DNA from: Anaerolineaceae bacterium
Lineage (GTDB): Bacteria > Chloroflexota > Anaerolineae > Aggregatilineales > Phototrophicaceae
DNA: 64,000 bases
Reading direction: 5' to 3'
NCBI GenBank assembly: GCA_028818375.1
Contig: JAPPOB010000010.1
Coordinates: forward strand, 806,001-870,000
Part shown: one piece after another, positions 26,849 through 34,306 of the stretch
Layout of the letters: the number at the start of each line of letters is the position of its first letter
Position numbering within the stretch: position 1 is the first letter of the stretch
Translations under genes and position numbers: made by a program
Notes under the pieces: generated by a model
What the model was told of the DNA's origin: nothing
Database searches by the model: none
The model's input: only the letters and a program-made list of their open reading frames with translations

Positions 26849-27294
26849 CTGTCAAGGTCCGGCGGGGGCTGATCGAAAAACAGCGCCCACCACAGCTGCC
26901 AGTTGGGGGTACGACGAGGCAGGGTCTGCACCTCGACGCGCAGCGCAGCGCTGCCGTCGCTGGCGCTGACCGGCGGAATGTACAGGGTGTTTTCAGTCGG
27001 CACTGGAATGACGAGTCGCTCGCCCGGACGCACCATCTTCCCCTCATCCCTAGCCCAGCGCTGCACGTAGAAATCGCTGCGGGCATGGTCCCGTTCGGCG
27101 ATGAGATTCGCCTGGTCGGCCCGCAGGGATTCGATTTCAGCCAGCACCTGGCGGCGGGCTTCCTGCAGCGGTCTGCCGGCGCTGATGCGCGTGCTGAAGT
27201 TGATGGCAAGGGTCAGCGCCACCGTCAGAATGACGGCAAACACCACCTGAATGCCGTTGATGCGGGGAACCGGCGCGCCTGGACGTCCGTTCAT
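26845..27294 (-). CDS. FtsB/DivIC-like septum formation initiator protein
   Basis: A 149-residue bitopic membrane protein: short cytoplasmic N-terminus, membrane segment about 16-33, then a predicted coiled coil (LQEARRQVLAEIESLRADQA onward, about 43-70) and an extracytoplasmic tail of about 80 residues. The architecture and YVQRWARDEGKMVRPGERLV match FtsB/DivIC proteins, which join the divisome with FtsL/FtsQ. It is longer than classic FtsB (about 100). A TATACT sits only 7 bases from the ATG, pointing to a leaderless message. Confidence 0.8.
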   Translation of the reverse strand: MNGRPGAPVPRINGIQVVFAVILTVALTLAINFSTRISAGRPLQEARRQVLAEIESLRADQANLIAERDHARSDFYVQRWARDEGKMVRPGERLVIPVPTENTLYIPPVSASDGSAALRVEVQTLPRRTPNWQLWWALFFDQPPPDLDS

Positions 27295-27301
27295 GAATCA
27301 G

Positions 27302-27307
27302 AGTATA
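27302..27307 (-). promoter_or_regulatory. -10 element close to the ATG of the septum initiator gene
   Basis: TATACT on the minus strand ends 7 bases before the ATG at 27294, so transcription would begin at or next to the start codon. No clear -35 is seen. Confidence 0.4.
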
Positions 27308-27338
27308 ACCAGGGCTACAGGACAGCGGGAAAAGCCCC

Positions 27339-27701
27339 ATGAGCCTTATCGAGCACGAACGCCAGGCGGCGTGGCGCACGAAACGCAGCGGCCTGCAGAC
27401 GCGCAGCATCGTCACCCGCGATTGCGGCGCACGCAGCGTCGTGGTCTGGGAACAGCGCCTGCTGCCCGGGGAGCGGATTCCCCTGCATTTTCACGAGTTC
27501 GAGGAAACGCTAACGGTGCTGGAAGGCGAGTTGCTGGTGGACATGGGCGAGCATCAGGTGCTGGCGAGGGCCCGCAGCACACTCTTCGTGGCGCCGGGAG
27601 TCGCGCACAGCCTGCACAACAGGGGCAGCGCGCCGGCCCTGCTGCTGGCGCACTTCATCAACGACGAGCCGATCATCATCGCCCTGCCGGACCGGGAGTA
27701 A
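27339..27701 (+). CDS. Single-domain cupin protein
   Basis: A 120-residue cupin. Metal-binding motif 1 is visible as PLHFHEFEETLTVLEGEL (about 48-65) with two His and a Glu, and motif 2 as FVAPGVAHSLHN (about 84-95) with a His. This is a metal-binding beta-barrel of unknown substrate; similar small cupins act as isomerases, dioxygenases or sensors. It stands alone between a divergent septum gene and a convergent tRNA gene, so context gives no function. Confidence 0.85.
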   Translation: MSLIEHERQAAWRTKRSGLQTRSIVTRDCGARSVVVWEQRLLPGERIPLHFHEFEETLTVLEGELLVDMGEHQVLARARSTLFVAPGVAHSLHNRGSAPALLLAHFINDEPIIIALPDRE

Positions 27702-27738
27702 CGCAAAGGCAGCCCCCCGATACGGGACTGCCCGGCCT

Positions 27739-27822
27739 TGCCGAAGGTGGGAGTCGAACCCACACTCCCCGAGGGGAACTACGCCCTGAACGTAGCGCGT
27801 CTGCCTGTTCCGCCACTTCGGC
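27739..27822 (-). tRNA. tRNA-Leu (anticodon CAG)
   Basis: The minus strand folds into a class II tRNA: acceptor GCCGAAG/CTTCGGC, anticodon stem CTACG/CGTAG around loop TTCAGGG (anticodon CAG, codon CUG), a long variable arm (TTCCCCTCGGGGAG) and T-loop GTTCGACTC. The discriminator is A and no CCA is encoded. It follows a near-perfect promoter. Confidence 0.95.
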
Positions 27823-27832
27823 TGACGCGAGC

Positions 27833-27860
27833 ATTGTAGCAGGGTTCGCCGCACTGTCAA
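27833..27860 (-). promoter_or_regulatory. Promoter of tRNA-Leu
   Basis: TTGACA (27855-27860) and TACAAT (27833-27838) with a 16-base spacer on the minus strand, 10 bases before the tRNA 5' end. This is the closest match to the sigma-70 consensus in the window. Confidence 0.75.
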
Positions 27861-27868
27861 CGACTGCC

Positions 27869-27897
27869 TTGCGCGCCGCGGGCGGCCTGCCTACCAT
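27869..27897 (+). promoter_or_regulatory. Possible promoter of the SH3b/serine-hydrolase gene
   Basis: TTGCGC (27869-27874), 17-base spacer, TACCAT (27892-27897). A strong ribosome site GGGAGG follows at about 27921, before the ATG at 27935. Confidence 0.35.
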
Positions 27898-27934
27898 GAA
27901 CTCTGGTTGAGCTCTTGTCAGGGAGGATTGAACC

Positions 27935-29593
27935 ATGGGTCACGGGCTGCTCCTGCTGGCTCTCGCCCTTTTGACGGCCTGGCCGGCCCTTTCCCAGTCT
28001 CCCGCCCCGGTGACGGCCGAAGCGCTGGGCCAGGCCAACTTGCGAGCGGCCGCCGCGGTTGAGTCCGAACTGCGGGGTGAGATTTACCACGGCCAACGCT
28101 GGCCGGTGCTGGCACGCAGCGAAATCTACCCCTGGTACCTGCTGGGCGATGCCCGCGGTCAGGCGATGGGCTGGGTTTACGCCGACCTGGTGATTCTCGA
28201 CGGCGACAGCCAAAGCCTGCCCCTGTCAACCCAGGTCGTGCCAGCCAACCCGGCGCGGCCGACACTCGCTTCCGCTCCCGCCACGGGGTCGATGACTCCG
28301 ACGCCACAGAGTTCGACACCGGCGCCGCTGGCGGCCGTTTACGGCGCCCTCGCCGGCACGGTGAACATTCGTCAGGGGCCTGGCGTGGAATATGCCCGCA
28401 TCGCCCTGGGCCAGGCCGGCGAGCGCTTCCGACTCACGGCCCGACACAGTCTGGTGCCCTGGGTCCAGGTCCTGGACGCGCGCGGACCGACGGGCCGCGC
28501 CTGGATCGCCCTTGATTTGCTGGAAATTGAGGGCGACCTCGCCAGCCTGCCCCTGTTCACGCAAAGCGTGCTGCATCTGCCGACCCTGACGCCCACGCCA
28601 TCGCTGGGTCAGGTCAGTGCGGTAGACGGCCAGGGCGGCAGTCAGCAGGGGGCGCCGGTCGATCTGGTCGCCATCGCCCACCAGGCCTGGGACCTGCTGC
28701 TGGCGGCCGGCTTTGAACGCGAAAGCGGGCAACCGGCAGCGCTTTACATCGTGGACCTGACGAGCGCAACCGCTGTCGGCTTTCATGAGCAACTGGCGTT
28801 CAGCGGCACAAGCATCCAGAAAATAAACGTCCTGACCGCCCTTTTCGCCACGCTGCAGGTCCCGCTGTCGCGCGACCTCGCCATCGACGTGGCCAACACC
28901 ATGATCTGCAGCGAAAACGTGGCCACCAACCGCCTGCTGACGCAGGTCGGCGGGGGCGACCCCTGGGAGGGAGCGGCACAGAGTACCGCTCTGCTGGAAA
29001 CCCTGGAAATGAGCGGCAGCTACCTGCTCACGCCCTACACCATACCGGGGCAAACCCTGCAACCACCGGCCGTCTTCCCGAAGATTCCGCCATCATTGAA
29101 AGTTGATGCCGTGGCTGATGCCGACCCCTGGAACCGGATCACTGCGCGTGACGCCGGACAGCAGCTGGCGTCGCTGTATTACTGCGCCCGCGGCGGAGAC
29201 AGCTCCCTTGCGGAGGCCGGTCTGGAAGGGCGCGAATGCCGCCAGGCGCTGCTGGTGATGGGTAACAATACGGTGGACGCCCTCCTGCGGGCCGGCGTTC
29301 CGGCCAACACTGAGGTAGCGCACAAGCATGGCTGGATCGCCGACACGCACAGCAACGCCGCTCTCTTCCGCACACCCGGCGGCGACTACGTCATCGTGCT
29401 GCTGCTAAACCGGCCGCAATGGCTGGATTTCCAGCGCTCCCTGCCTCTCATGGCGGAAGTGTCGCGTCTGGTCTACAACGCCTACAACCCGCAGGCGCCC
29501 CTGGATTCGATTCGCGAAGGATTCATCCCCGAGGCCGCCCGCTGCAATTTCAGCCGCAGCCCGCTGGTCGATGAACTACTGGCCGCTCCCTGA
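27935..29593 (+). CDS. Exported SH3b-domain protein with beta-lactamase-like serine hydrolase domain
   Basis: A 552-residue secreted protein. A signal peptide (1-20, LLLLALALLTAWPALS) is followed by one SH3b-like domain (about 28-100), a Ser/Thr/Pro linker, a second SH3b (GTVNIRQGPGVEYARI, about 142-157), another TPTPS linker, and a class A beta-lactamase/penicillin-binding fold (about 245-530). Catalytic motifs: SIQK (SxxK, about 292-295), SEN in CSENVATN (SxN, about 328-330) and KHG in HKHGWIAD (KTG equivalent, about 464-466). It is probably a cell-envelope serine hydrolase, perhaps anchored by SH3b to peptidoglycan; true beta-lactamase activity is uncertain. Confidence 0.85.
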   Translation: MGHGLLLLALALLTAWPALSQSPAPVTAEALGQANLRAAAAVESELRGEIYHGQRWPVLARSEIYPWYLLGDARGQAMGWVYADLVILDGDSQSLPLSTQVVPANPARPTLASAPATGSMTPTPQSSTPAPLAAVYGALAGTVNIRQGPGVEYARIALGQAGERFRLTARHSLVPWVQVLDARGPTGRAWIALDLLEIEGDLASLPLFTQSVLHLPTLTPTPSLGQVSAVDGQGGSQQGAPVDLVAIAHQAWDLLLAAGFERESGQPAALYIVDLTSATAVGFHEQLAFSGTSIQKINVLTALFATLQVPLSRDLAIDVANTMICSENVATNRLLTQVGGGDPWEGAAQSTALLETLEMSGSYLLTPYTIPGQTLQPPAVFPKIPPSLKVDAVADADPWNRITARDAGQQLASLYYCARGGDSSLAEAGLEGRECRQALLVMGNNTVDALLRAGVPANTEVAHKHGWIADTHSNAALFRTPGGDYVIVLLLNRPQWLDFQRSLPLMAEVSRLVYNAYNPQAPLDSIREGFIPEAARCNFSRSPLVDELLAAP

Positions 29594-29947
29594 GCCCCCA
29601 CCCTGGCTGACCGGCCCGGCATCTTCGCTCTCTCTGGCGGGCGGACAAAGCCGACGCAGGTAGGCCCAACTGTAGATGCCGGTGGCGTGGCCGTCGTCCC
29701 AGCCCGGTTGCAAGGCATAGGAACCTACAAAATCGACCGATACCAGTTGCCATGAGCGCGCGGGTTTGAGTTCCAGCAGGTCCTGCGGATCGTGGGCCGA
29801 ACCCATATAGCGATGGCCGCCGCGGCAGGCGACGCAGGGACAGGCTTCGCGCAACTGCGCCCAGGGATAATGGCAGATCACACCGTCCTGCCAGCGGATG
29901 ACCAGCGTCCGGGACTGTTTATCGAGTGTGACAGCCAGAGGCCGCAT
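29576..29947 (-). CDS. DUF971 family protein
   Basis: A 123-residue protein of the DUF971 (GBBH-like N-terminal domain) family, often found near Fe-S or MoCo genes but without an agreed function. The start at 29947 is fixed by a clear GGAGGT ribosome site 7 bases upstream. Visible: LVIRWQDGVICHYPWAQLRE (about 16-35), CPCVACRGG (about 38-46, a Cys cluster) and YSWAYLRRLCPPARE near the end. The pattern LxxxWxDG...YPxxxLRxxCPCAxC is the family signature. Its 3' end overlaps the convergent serine hydrolase gene by 18 bases. Confidence 0.88.
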   Translation of the reverse strand: MRPLAVTLDKQSRTLVIRWQDGVICHYPWAQLREACPCVACRGGHRYMGSAHDPQDLLELKPARSWQLVSVDFVGSYALQPGWDDGHATGIYSWAYLRRLCPPARESEDAGPVSQGGGSGSGQ

Positions 29948-29973
29948 GGAATTCACCTCCCACCCCGGCACGG

Positions 29974-30002
29974 TTTGCAAAGGTTCCCACCTTTGCTAAA
30001 AT
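29974..30002 (+). promoter_or_regulatory. Strong promoter of the lipoprotein gene
   Basis: TTTGCA (29974-29979), a 17-base spacer and TAAAAT (29997-30002). Transcription would start near 30009, giving a leader of about 55 bases before the ATG at 30064 with GGAG as ribosome site. Confidence 0.65.
29977..29996. repeat. Palindrome filling the promoter spacer (putative operator)
   Basis: GCAAAGG and CCTTTGC form a perfect 7-bp inverted repeat with 6 bases between. It spans from the end of the -35 to the base before the -10 of the lipoprotein promoter and lies 30 bases upstream of the divergent DUF971 start, an ideal place for a repressor controlling both genes. Confidence 0.55.
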
Positions 30003-30063
30003 GTCAGCAGGTCATCAGATCCGAATTCGAAGGTACCGGGCTCGGATTTTTCTGGAGATTACC

Positions 30064-30777
30064 ATGTATCGACGGGCCTGGTTATGCGTCATGCTGATCG
30101 GGGTTCTCGTCAGCGCCTGTCAGGGCCCTCCTCCGACGCAAATTGTCCTGGTGGTAACGGCCACACCGGCGGGCTTCGCCGCCCAGGCGATCGCTGACAC
30201 GGCCATTCCCCTCCCGGACCGGGCCCAACAGGCGAGCCCGACAACCGGCGCGGGAACGGCGACCTCAACAGCGGTTTCGTCGCCGGCGGTGGCGACCACC
30301 GCCACACCTGCGCCCCTGTCAGGCACGCCTTTCTTCACGCAACCGACGCCAACCGTGCGGCAGATACAGGTGGCCGAGCAAATCTTCGAGCGGGGCCGCA
30401 TGTTCTGGTTGCAACCGACGGGACAAATCTGGGTCCTGGTGGTCACTGGCGCTGGCAGCGGAGACTGGTTCGTTTACGATGACCTGTTTCAGGAAGGTGA
30501 CCTGGAGTCCGATCCCGGAATCGTGCCGCCCGATGACGCGCTGCTGCAACCGATCCGGGGATTCGGCCGCCTCTGGCGCGACAACAGCGAGGTGCGCGAG
30601 TTGCTGGGCTGGGCCACCTCGGATGAATTCGGTTTCGTCACAAGTTACGAGTACCACCCCACGCTCCGCTATGAAGGCGGTCGCTTTGTCGCCGCGCCAG
30701 GTGAACACGTGATGCACAGCCTCTATGGTGAGGGCTTCCGCTTTATCGAGGAGAGCGGCAGCTGGCGGCTCAACTAG
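30064..30777 (+). CDS. Predicted lipoprotein with Thr-rich linker
   Basis: A 237-residue exported protein. The N-terminus RRAWLCVMLIGVLVSAC is a lipoprotein signal peptide with the lipobox Cys at 19. A Thr/Ala/Pro-rich linker follows (about 55-100), then a domain of about 120 residues with MFWLQPTGQIWVL, DWFVYDDLF, GFGRLWRDNSEVRELLGWAT and FEGGRFVA-like repeats; the GFGxxWR and LGWAT pattern is often seen in Chloroflexota extracellular repeats. Function unknown. A regulated-looking promoter lies upstream. The start at 30064 is chosen for the signal peptide and GGAG site. Confidence 0.72.
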   Translation: MYRRAWLCVMLIGVLVSACQGPPPTQIVLVVTATPAGFAAQAIADTAIPLPDRAQQASPTTGAGTATSTAVSSPAVATTATPAPLSGTPFFTQPTPTVRQIQVAEQIFERGRMFWLQPTGQIWVLVVTGAGSGDWFVYDDLFQEGDLESDPGIVPPDDALLQPIRGFGRLWRDNSEVRELLGWATSDEFGFVTSYEYHPTLRYEGGRFVAAPGEHVMHSLYGEGFRFIEESGSWRLN

Positions 30778-30842
30778 ACAACGCCTGGCTTTCCGCATGA
30801 ATAACCCTGGTGCGTCCGGACGGACGGACGGGTCGGGCTTCG

Positions 30843-31700
30843 ATGCCTGAGGCAGCGCTGACTGCCGTCGCCGCCCTCCTGGCGCTGGCGCTCGTCTGGC
30901 TTGTCTGGTGGCTTCTGATCGCAAGCGAGGGAGTCTACCTGGGTCGTCACGTGGTTGTCTGGCTTTACGATCGCTTTGCCAGCCGTTACGACGACTCCAA
31001 GAACTTCCAGCAAGTCTACGAACAGGCCCTGCTGGCCGGGCCCCTGCTGGATGAACTGGACGGACACCGCGCGCCGATGGTGCTGGACGTCGCTACAGGG
31101 ACCGCCCGCCTGCCGCTGGCCCTGCTTGAATATCCGGATTTCCAGGGTCGGATCGTCGCTGCCGACCTCAGCCGCGGCATGCTGGGTGTTGCGGCGCGCA
31201 AGTTGTGCGGCCAGGAGCAGCGTTGTCTGTTGCTGCGCTGTCCTGCCCTGAGCCTGCCCTTTGAGGACGAAAGCTTCGATGTGGTCACCTGCCTCGAAGC
31301 ACTCGAATTCATGAGCCGACCAGGTGGCGTTCTGGCCGAAATGCTGCGCGTGTTGCGTCCTGGCGGCCTGTTGTTCATCAGCAATCGCGTAAACACCCGC
31401 CTGATGCCCGGCAAGACCTGGGACCACAAACAGCTGGCCCGGCTGCTACAAGGGAATGGCGCCGAATCGATGCGTTGTGAACCCTGGCAAATCGACTATG
31501 AAAGAATCTTTGCGCGCAAACTGGGGTCTGCGACGCCGGTGGGGGGCCGTCCGCCCGCCGAATTGTTGCGCTGCCCCGCATGCACAGAGGTCGGGCTTGA
31601 GCCTGGTGAAGTGGACAGCTGGCGTTGCCGCAATTGCGGCCGGCCGGTCCGGTCCGGCGCGGGCTACCTGGACCATGAAGCAGCAAGGCGGTCGCTTTGA
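30843..31700 (+). CDS. Membrane-anchored class I SAM-dependent methyltransferase with C-terminal zinc ribbon
   Basis: A 285-residue protein. The N-terminus has one membrane segment (about 4-27), followed by a methyltransferase domain with motif I VLDVATGTARLPLALLE (about 73-89), AADLSRGMLGVAARK (about 100-114), FDVVTCLEALEFM (about 140-152) and VLRPGGLLFISNR (about 166-178). The end carries CPACTEVGL...CRNCGRP (about 243-270), a four-Cys zinc ribbon. It resembles UbiE/Coq5-like methyltransferases and might act on quinones or lipids at the membrane; substrate unknown. An upstream ATG at 30810 is possible but would precede the membrane segment with polar residues. Confidence 0.8.
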   Translation: MPEAALTAVAALLALALVWLVWWLLIASEGVYLGRHVVVWLYDRFASRYDDSKNFQQVYEQALLAGPLLDELDGHRAPMVLDVATGTARLPLALLEYPDFQGRIVAADLSRGMLGVAARKLCGQEQRCLLLRCPALSLPFEDESFDVVTCLEALEFMSRPGGVLAEMLRVLRPGGLLFISNRVNTRLMPGKTWDHKQLARLLQGNGAESMRCEPWQIDYERIFARKLGSATPVGGRPPAELLRCPACTEVGLEPGEVDSWRCRNCGRPVRSGAGYLDHEAARRSL

Positions 31701-31766
31701 TCACCGTTGCACAATGCGGGCCGCTGCGCCAGAATGCGGCCCTGCTCCACAAGAAGGGAGAATGGC

Positions 31767-33473
31767 TTGATCGTTTTGCCCGCCGCCCATGCCCGCCTGG
31801 TCGAAGAGGCGCTTGCGGCGGCCACCGCCGCCGCCGCCCTGCCCTCCTGTGAGTGGCCCGCCGTCGAAATCAGGCCAGCCGCCCGGCCCGAACTCGGCGA
31901 CTACGCCTCGGCCATCGCGCTGCAACTGGCGCGCCCGATGCGCCGCAAGCCGCTGGACATCGCCCGCGCCATCGCCGATCACCTTCCGCCAGCCACCTTT
32001 CTTGCCAGTGTGGAGGTGGCTCCGCCCGGCTTCCTGAATTTCCGCCTTGACGAGGCCTGGCTCTGCGGCCAGGTCGAGGAGATTCTGCGGGAGGGCGATG
32101 CCCTGGGCAGTGTGGGGACCGGCGCCGGCCAGCGCGCCCTGGTCGAATTCGTCAGCGCCAACCCCACTGGCCCCCTGCATATCGGCCGCAGCCGCGGCGC
32201 CATCGTCGGCGACACCCTGGCCCGCCTCCTGCATGCGGCCGGCTACGAGGTGGAGCGCGAATACTATTTCAACAATGCCGGTCGGCAGATGCAGATGCTT
32301 GGCGAAAGCCTGCGGCTGCGTTACCTGCAGGCCCTCGGCCGCCAGGTCGACCTGCCAGACGAGGACTTCTACCATGGCGATTATCTGGTTCAAATGGCCC
32401 GCGACCTAGTCGCCAGGCATGGCGACGCGCTGGCAAAAGACCGGAGAATCCGATTTCAGCAGTATGCGGAAACGCAGATCTTTGAAGAGATTCGCAGGAC
32501 GCTGGAGCGCATCGACATCCGCCATGACCGCTTTTTCAACGAGCACAGCCTTTACGAAAACGGTGCTCTGGAACATGTGCTTGGGGACCTGCAGGCCAGG
32601 GGCCAGCTGTACGAGGCCGCGGAATGGGAAGGCGCCAGCGAAGACGAACAGGAACGCGCCCGCGGTCGCGCGCCGGCCACCTGGTTTCGCGCCTCAAACT
32701 TCGGCGTCGACAAGGACCACGTGCTGCTGCGCAGCGATGGCACCCCCACCTACACCCTGCCGGACGTCGCCTATCATCGCGACAAGCTGGCGCGAGGCTA
32801 CGATCTGGCCGTCAACATCTTCGGCGCCGACCACTACGTGCAGCATCAGGTCGTGCGCGCCGCTCTCGACGCGCTGGGCGAGGACTCATCGCGTCTGCGC
32901 GTCGTGATCCTGCAGTTTGTGCGCCTGATGCAGGGTGGCATGGAACGCAAGATGAGCACGCGCCGCGGCGACTACGAGACCCTCGACGACCTGATTGACG
33001 AGACCGGGCCGGATGCCGTGCGTTATCTGCTGCTGGCGCGCAGCGCCGACGCCCGTCTTGATTTCGATCTCGACCTTGCGGTGGCGCAGAACAACGACAA
33101 CCCCGTCTATTACATCCAGAACGCACACGTGCGTTGCGCCGGAATCCTGCGCAGGGCGGATGCAGCGGGAATGGACGACAGTGGGGCTGACTTGTCGCTG
33201 CTGGGCGCGGCGGAACGACACTTCCTGCGCAAGGCGCTGGAATTGCCGGCCGTCATTGAGCAGGCCACCCTCGAACTGGAAGCGCACCGCCTCGCATTTT
33301 ACGCCCATGAACTCGCCACTATCTTTCACCCGCTCTACGAAAACGTGCGGGTACTGGGCGAGGACGTGCCGCCGGAACTGGCGGCGGCGCGCCTTCGCTT
33401 CTACCGCGCCGCGCAGCTCGTCTTTCGCCGCGTACTGGCGCTGACGGGCATGAACGCGCCGGAGACCATGTAG
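31767..33473 (+). CDS. argS: Arginyl-tRNA synthetase
   Basis: Charges tRNA-Arg with arginine. 568 residues from the TTG at 31767, which has AAGAAGGGAG 6 bases upstream; the ATG at 31707 in the same frame would add a non-homologous leader. Class I motifs: HIGR (HIGH equivalent) in PTGPLHIGRSRG at about 137, and KMST in MERKMSTRRGDYETL at about 395 as the KMSKS equivalent. The N-terminal Add-1 domain and the C-terminal DALR anticodon-binding domain (ending ALTGMNAPETM) are both present. Followed after 24 bases by dcd. Confidence 0.96.
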   Translation: MIVLPAAHARLVEEALAAATAAAALPSCEWPAVEIRPAARPELGDYASAIALQLARPMRRKPLDIARAIADHLPPATFLASVEVAPPGFLNFRLDEAWLCGQVEEILREGDALGSVGTGAGQRALVEFVSANPTGPLHIGRSRGAIVGDTLARLLHAAGYEVEREYYFNNAGRQMQMLGESLRLRYLQALGRQVDLPDEDFYHGDYLVQMARDLVARHGDALAKDRRIRFQQYAETQIFEEIRRTLERIDIRHDRFFNEHSLYENGALEHVLGDLQARGQLYEAAEWEGASEDEQERARGRAPATWFRASNFGVDKDHVLLRSDGTPTYTLPDVAYHRDKLARGYDLAVNIFGADHYVQHQVVRAALDALGEDSSRLRVVILQFVRLMQGGMERKMSTRRGDYETLDDLIDETGPDAVRYLLLARSADARLDFDLDLAVAQNNDNPVYYIQNAHVRCAGILRRADAAGMDDSGADLSLLGAAERHFLRKALELPAVIEQATLELEAHRLAFYAHELATIFHPLYENVRVLGEDVPPELAAARLRFYRAAQLVFRRVLALTGMNAPETM

Positions 33474-33497
33474 GCCGGAACACCGGCAGGGGGTCCC

Positions 33498-34052
33498 ATG
33501 AGCCTCAAACCCGATCACTGGATCCGCCGCATGGCGCTGGAAGAGAGGATGATCGAGCCCTTTGTCGACGGACAAAGGCGCGGGGGCGTCATCAGCTACG
33601 GCCTTTCTTCCTACGGCTACGACATGCGCGTGGCCGACGAGTACAAGATTTTCACCAACGTGCGTTCGGCGATCGTCGACCCCAAGGACTTTTCCGACGC
33701 TTCCTTCGTCGACCACCAGGGGGAAATCTGCGTCATACCCCCCAACTCATTCGTGCTGGCGCGCAGCATGGAGTACTTCCGCATTCCCCGCCAGGTACTG
33801 ACGCTCTGCGTCGGCAAGTCCACCTACGCCCGCTGCGGCCTGATCGTCAACGTCACGCCCTTCGAGCCGGAATGGGAGGGCTTCGTCACACTGGAGATCA
33901 GCAATACGACACCCCTGCCCGCCCGCGTCTACTCCAACGAGGGCATCGCCCAGGTGATCTTCCTCGAGGCCGATGAAGTGTGCGCGGTCTCCTACGCCGA
34001 CAAGCGCGGCAAGTATCAGCGCCAGGACCGCCTGACCCTGCCGAAGCTGTAG
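33498..34052 (+). CDS. dcd: dCTP deaminase
   Basis: Deaminates dCTP to dUTP for dTMP synthesis. The 184-residue length fits. Family motifs: [20 protein letters not shown] (about 33-52), [16 protein letters not shown] (about 90-105), [26 protein letters not shown] (two parts, about 109-134) with the catalytic Glu in [14 protein letters not shown], and [12 protein letters not shown]. Whether it also hydrolyses dUTP (bifunctional dcd-dut) cannot be told reliably. Ribosome site AGGGGGT precedes the ATG. Confidence 0.95.
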   Translation: MSLKPDHWIRRMALEERMIEPFVDGQRRGGVISYGLSSYGYDMRVADEYKIFTNVRSAIVDPKDFSDASFVDHQGEICVIPPNSFVLARSMEYFRIPRQVLTLCVGKSTYARCGLIVNVTPFEPEWEGFVTLEISNTTPLPARVYSNEGIAQVIFLEADEVCAVSYADKRGKYQRQDRLTLPKL

Positions 34053-34103
34053 TTGAGTTTTGCGGCTGGCAGGATTTCCGCGCCGCAGGCCTTGTGCCGA
34101 CGC

Positions 34104-34143
34104 GCATGGCCCCGCCCGCGCAGACGAATGCGAGGGGCCATGC
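34104..34143. repeat. 10-bp inverted repeat downstream of dcd
   Basis: GCATGGCCCC (34104-34113) and GGGGCCATGC (34134-34143) are perfectly complementary with 20 bases between. It lies 52 bases after the dcd stop. There is no U tract, so intrinsic termination is doubtful; RNA 3' end stabilisation or a protein site is possible. Confidence 0.45.
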
Positions 34144-34196
34144 CGTGTGCTGTGAATTCGTGAGCGTTAAGACAAAAGTGTTGGGATATCCCCGAT

Positions 34197-34274
34197 TTGC
34201 GCAGAAATTCCGCCATATCTGTATTAATAATCAATGTTTGATGCGGTCATGTGAGTGATTTGATGCAATCACTC
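34197..34274 (+). promoter_or_regulatory. AT-rich leader with possible promoter and hairpin before the FN3 gene
   Basis: This stretch is clearly richer in A/T than its surroundings. TTGCGC (34197-34202) and TATTAA (34222-34227) are separated by 19 bases, a weak promoter. GAGTGATT/AATCACTC (34253-34260, 34267-34274) form an 8-bp hairpin with a 6-base loop 33 bases before the ATG at 34307. Confidence 0.35.
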
Positions 34275-34306
34275 TCTGTTTGCCTGCTGGTTGCGGGAGC
34301 AGAGCC

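Noticed and set aside
30810..30843. Upstream ATG of the methyltransferase gene as start
   Set aside because: The extra residues are polar and precede the membrane anchor; the ATG at 30843 gives a normal signal-anchor N-terminus. Not excluded.
34104..34143. Intrinsic terminator for dcd
   Set aside because: Stem is perfect but the loop is 20 bases and no U tract follows, so I list it only as an inverted repeat.
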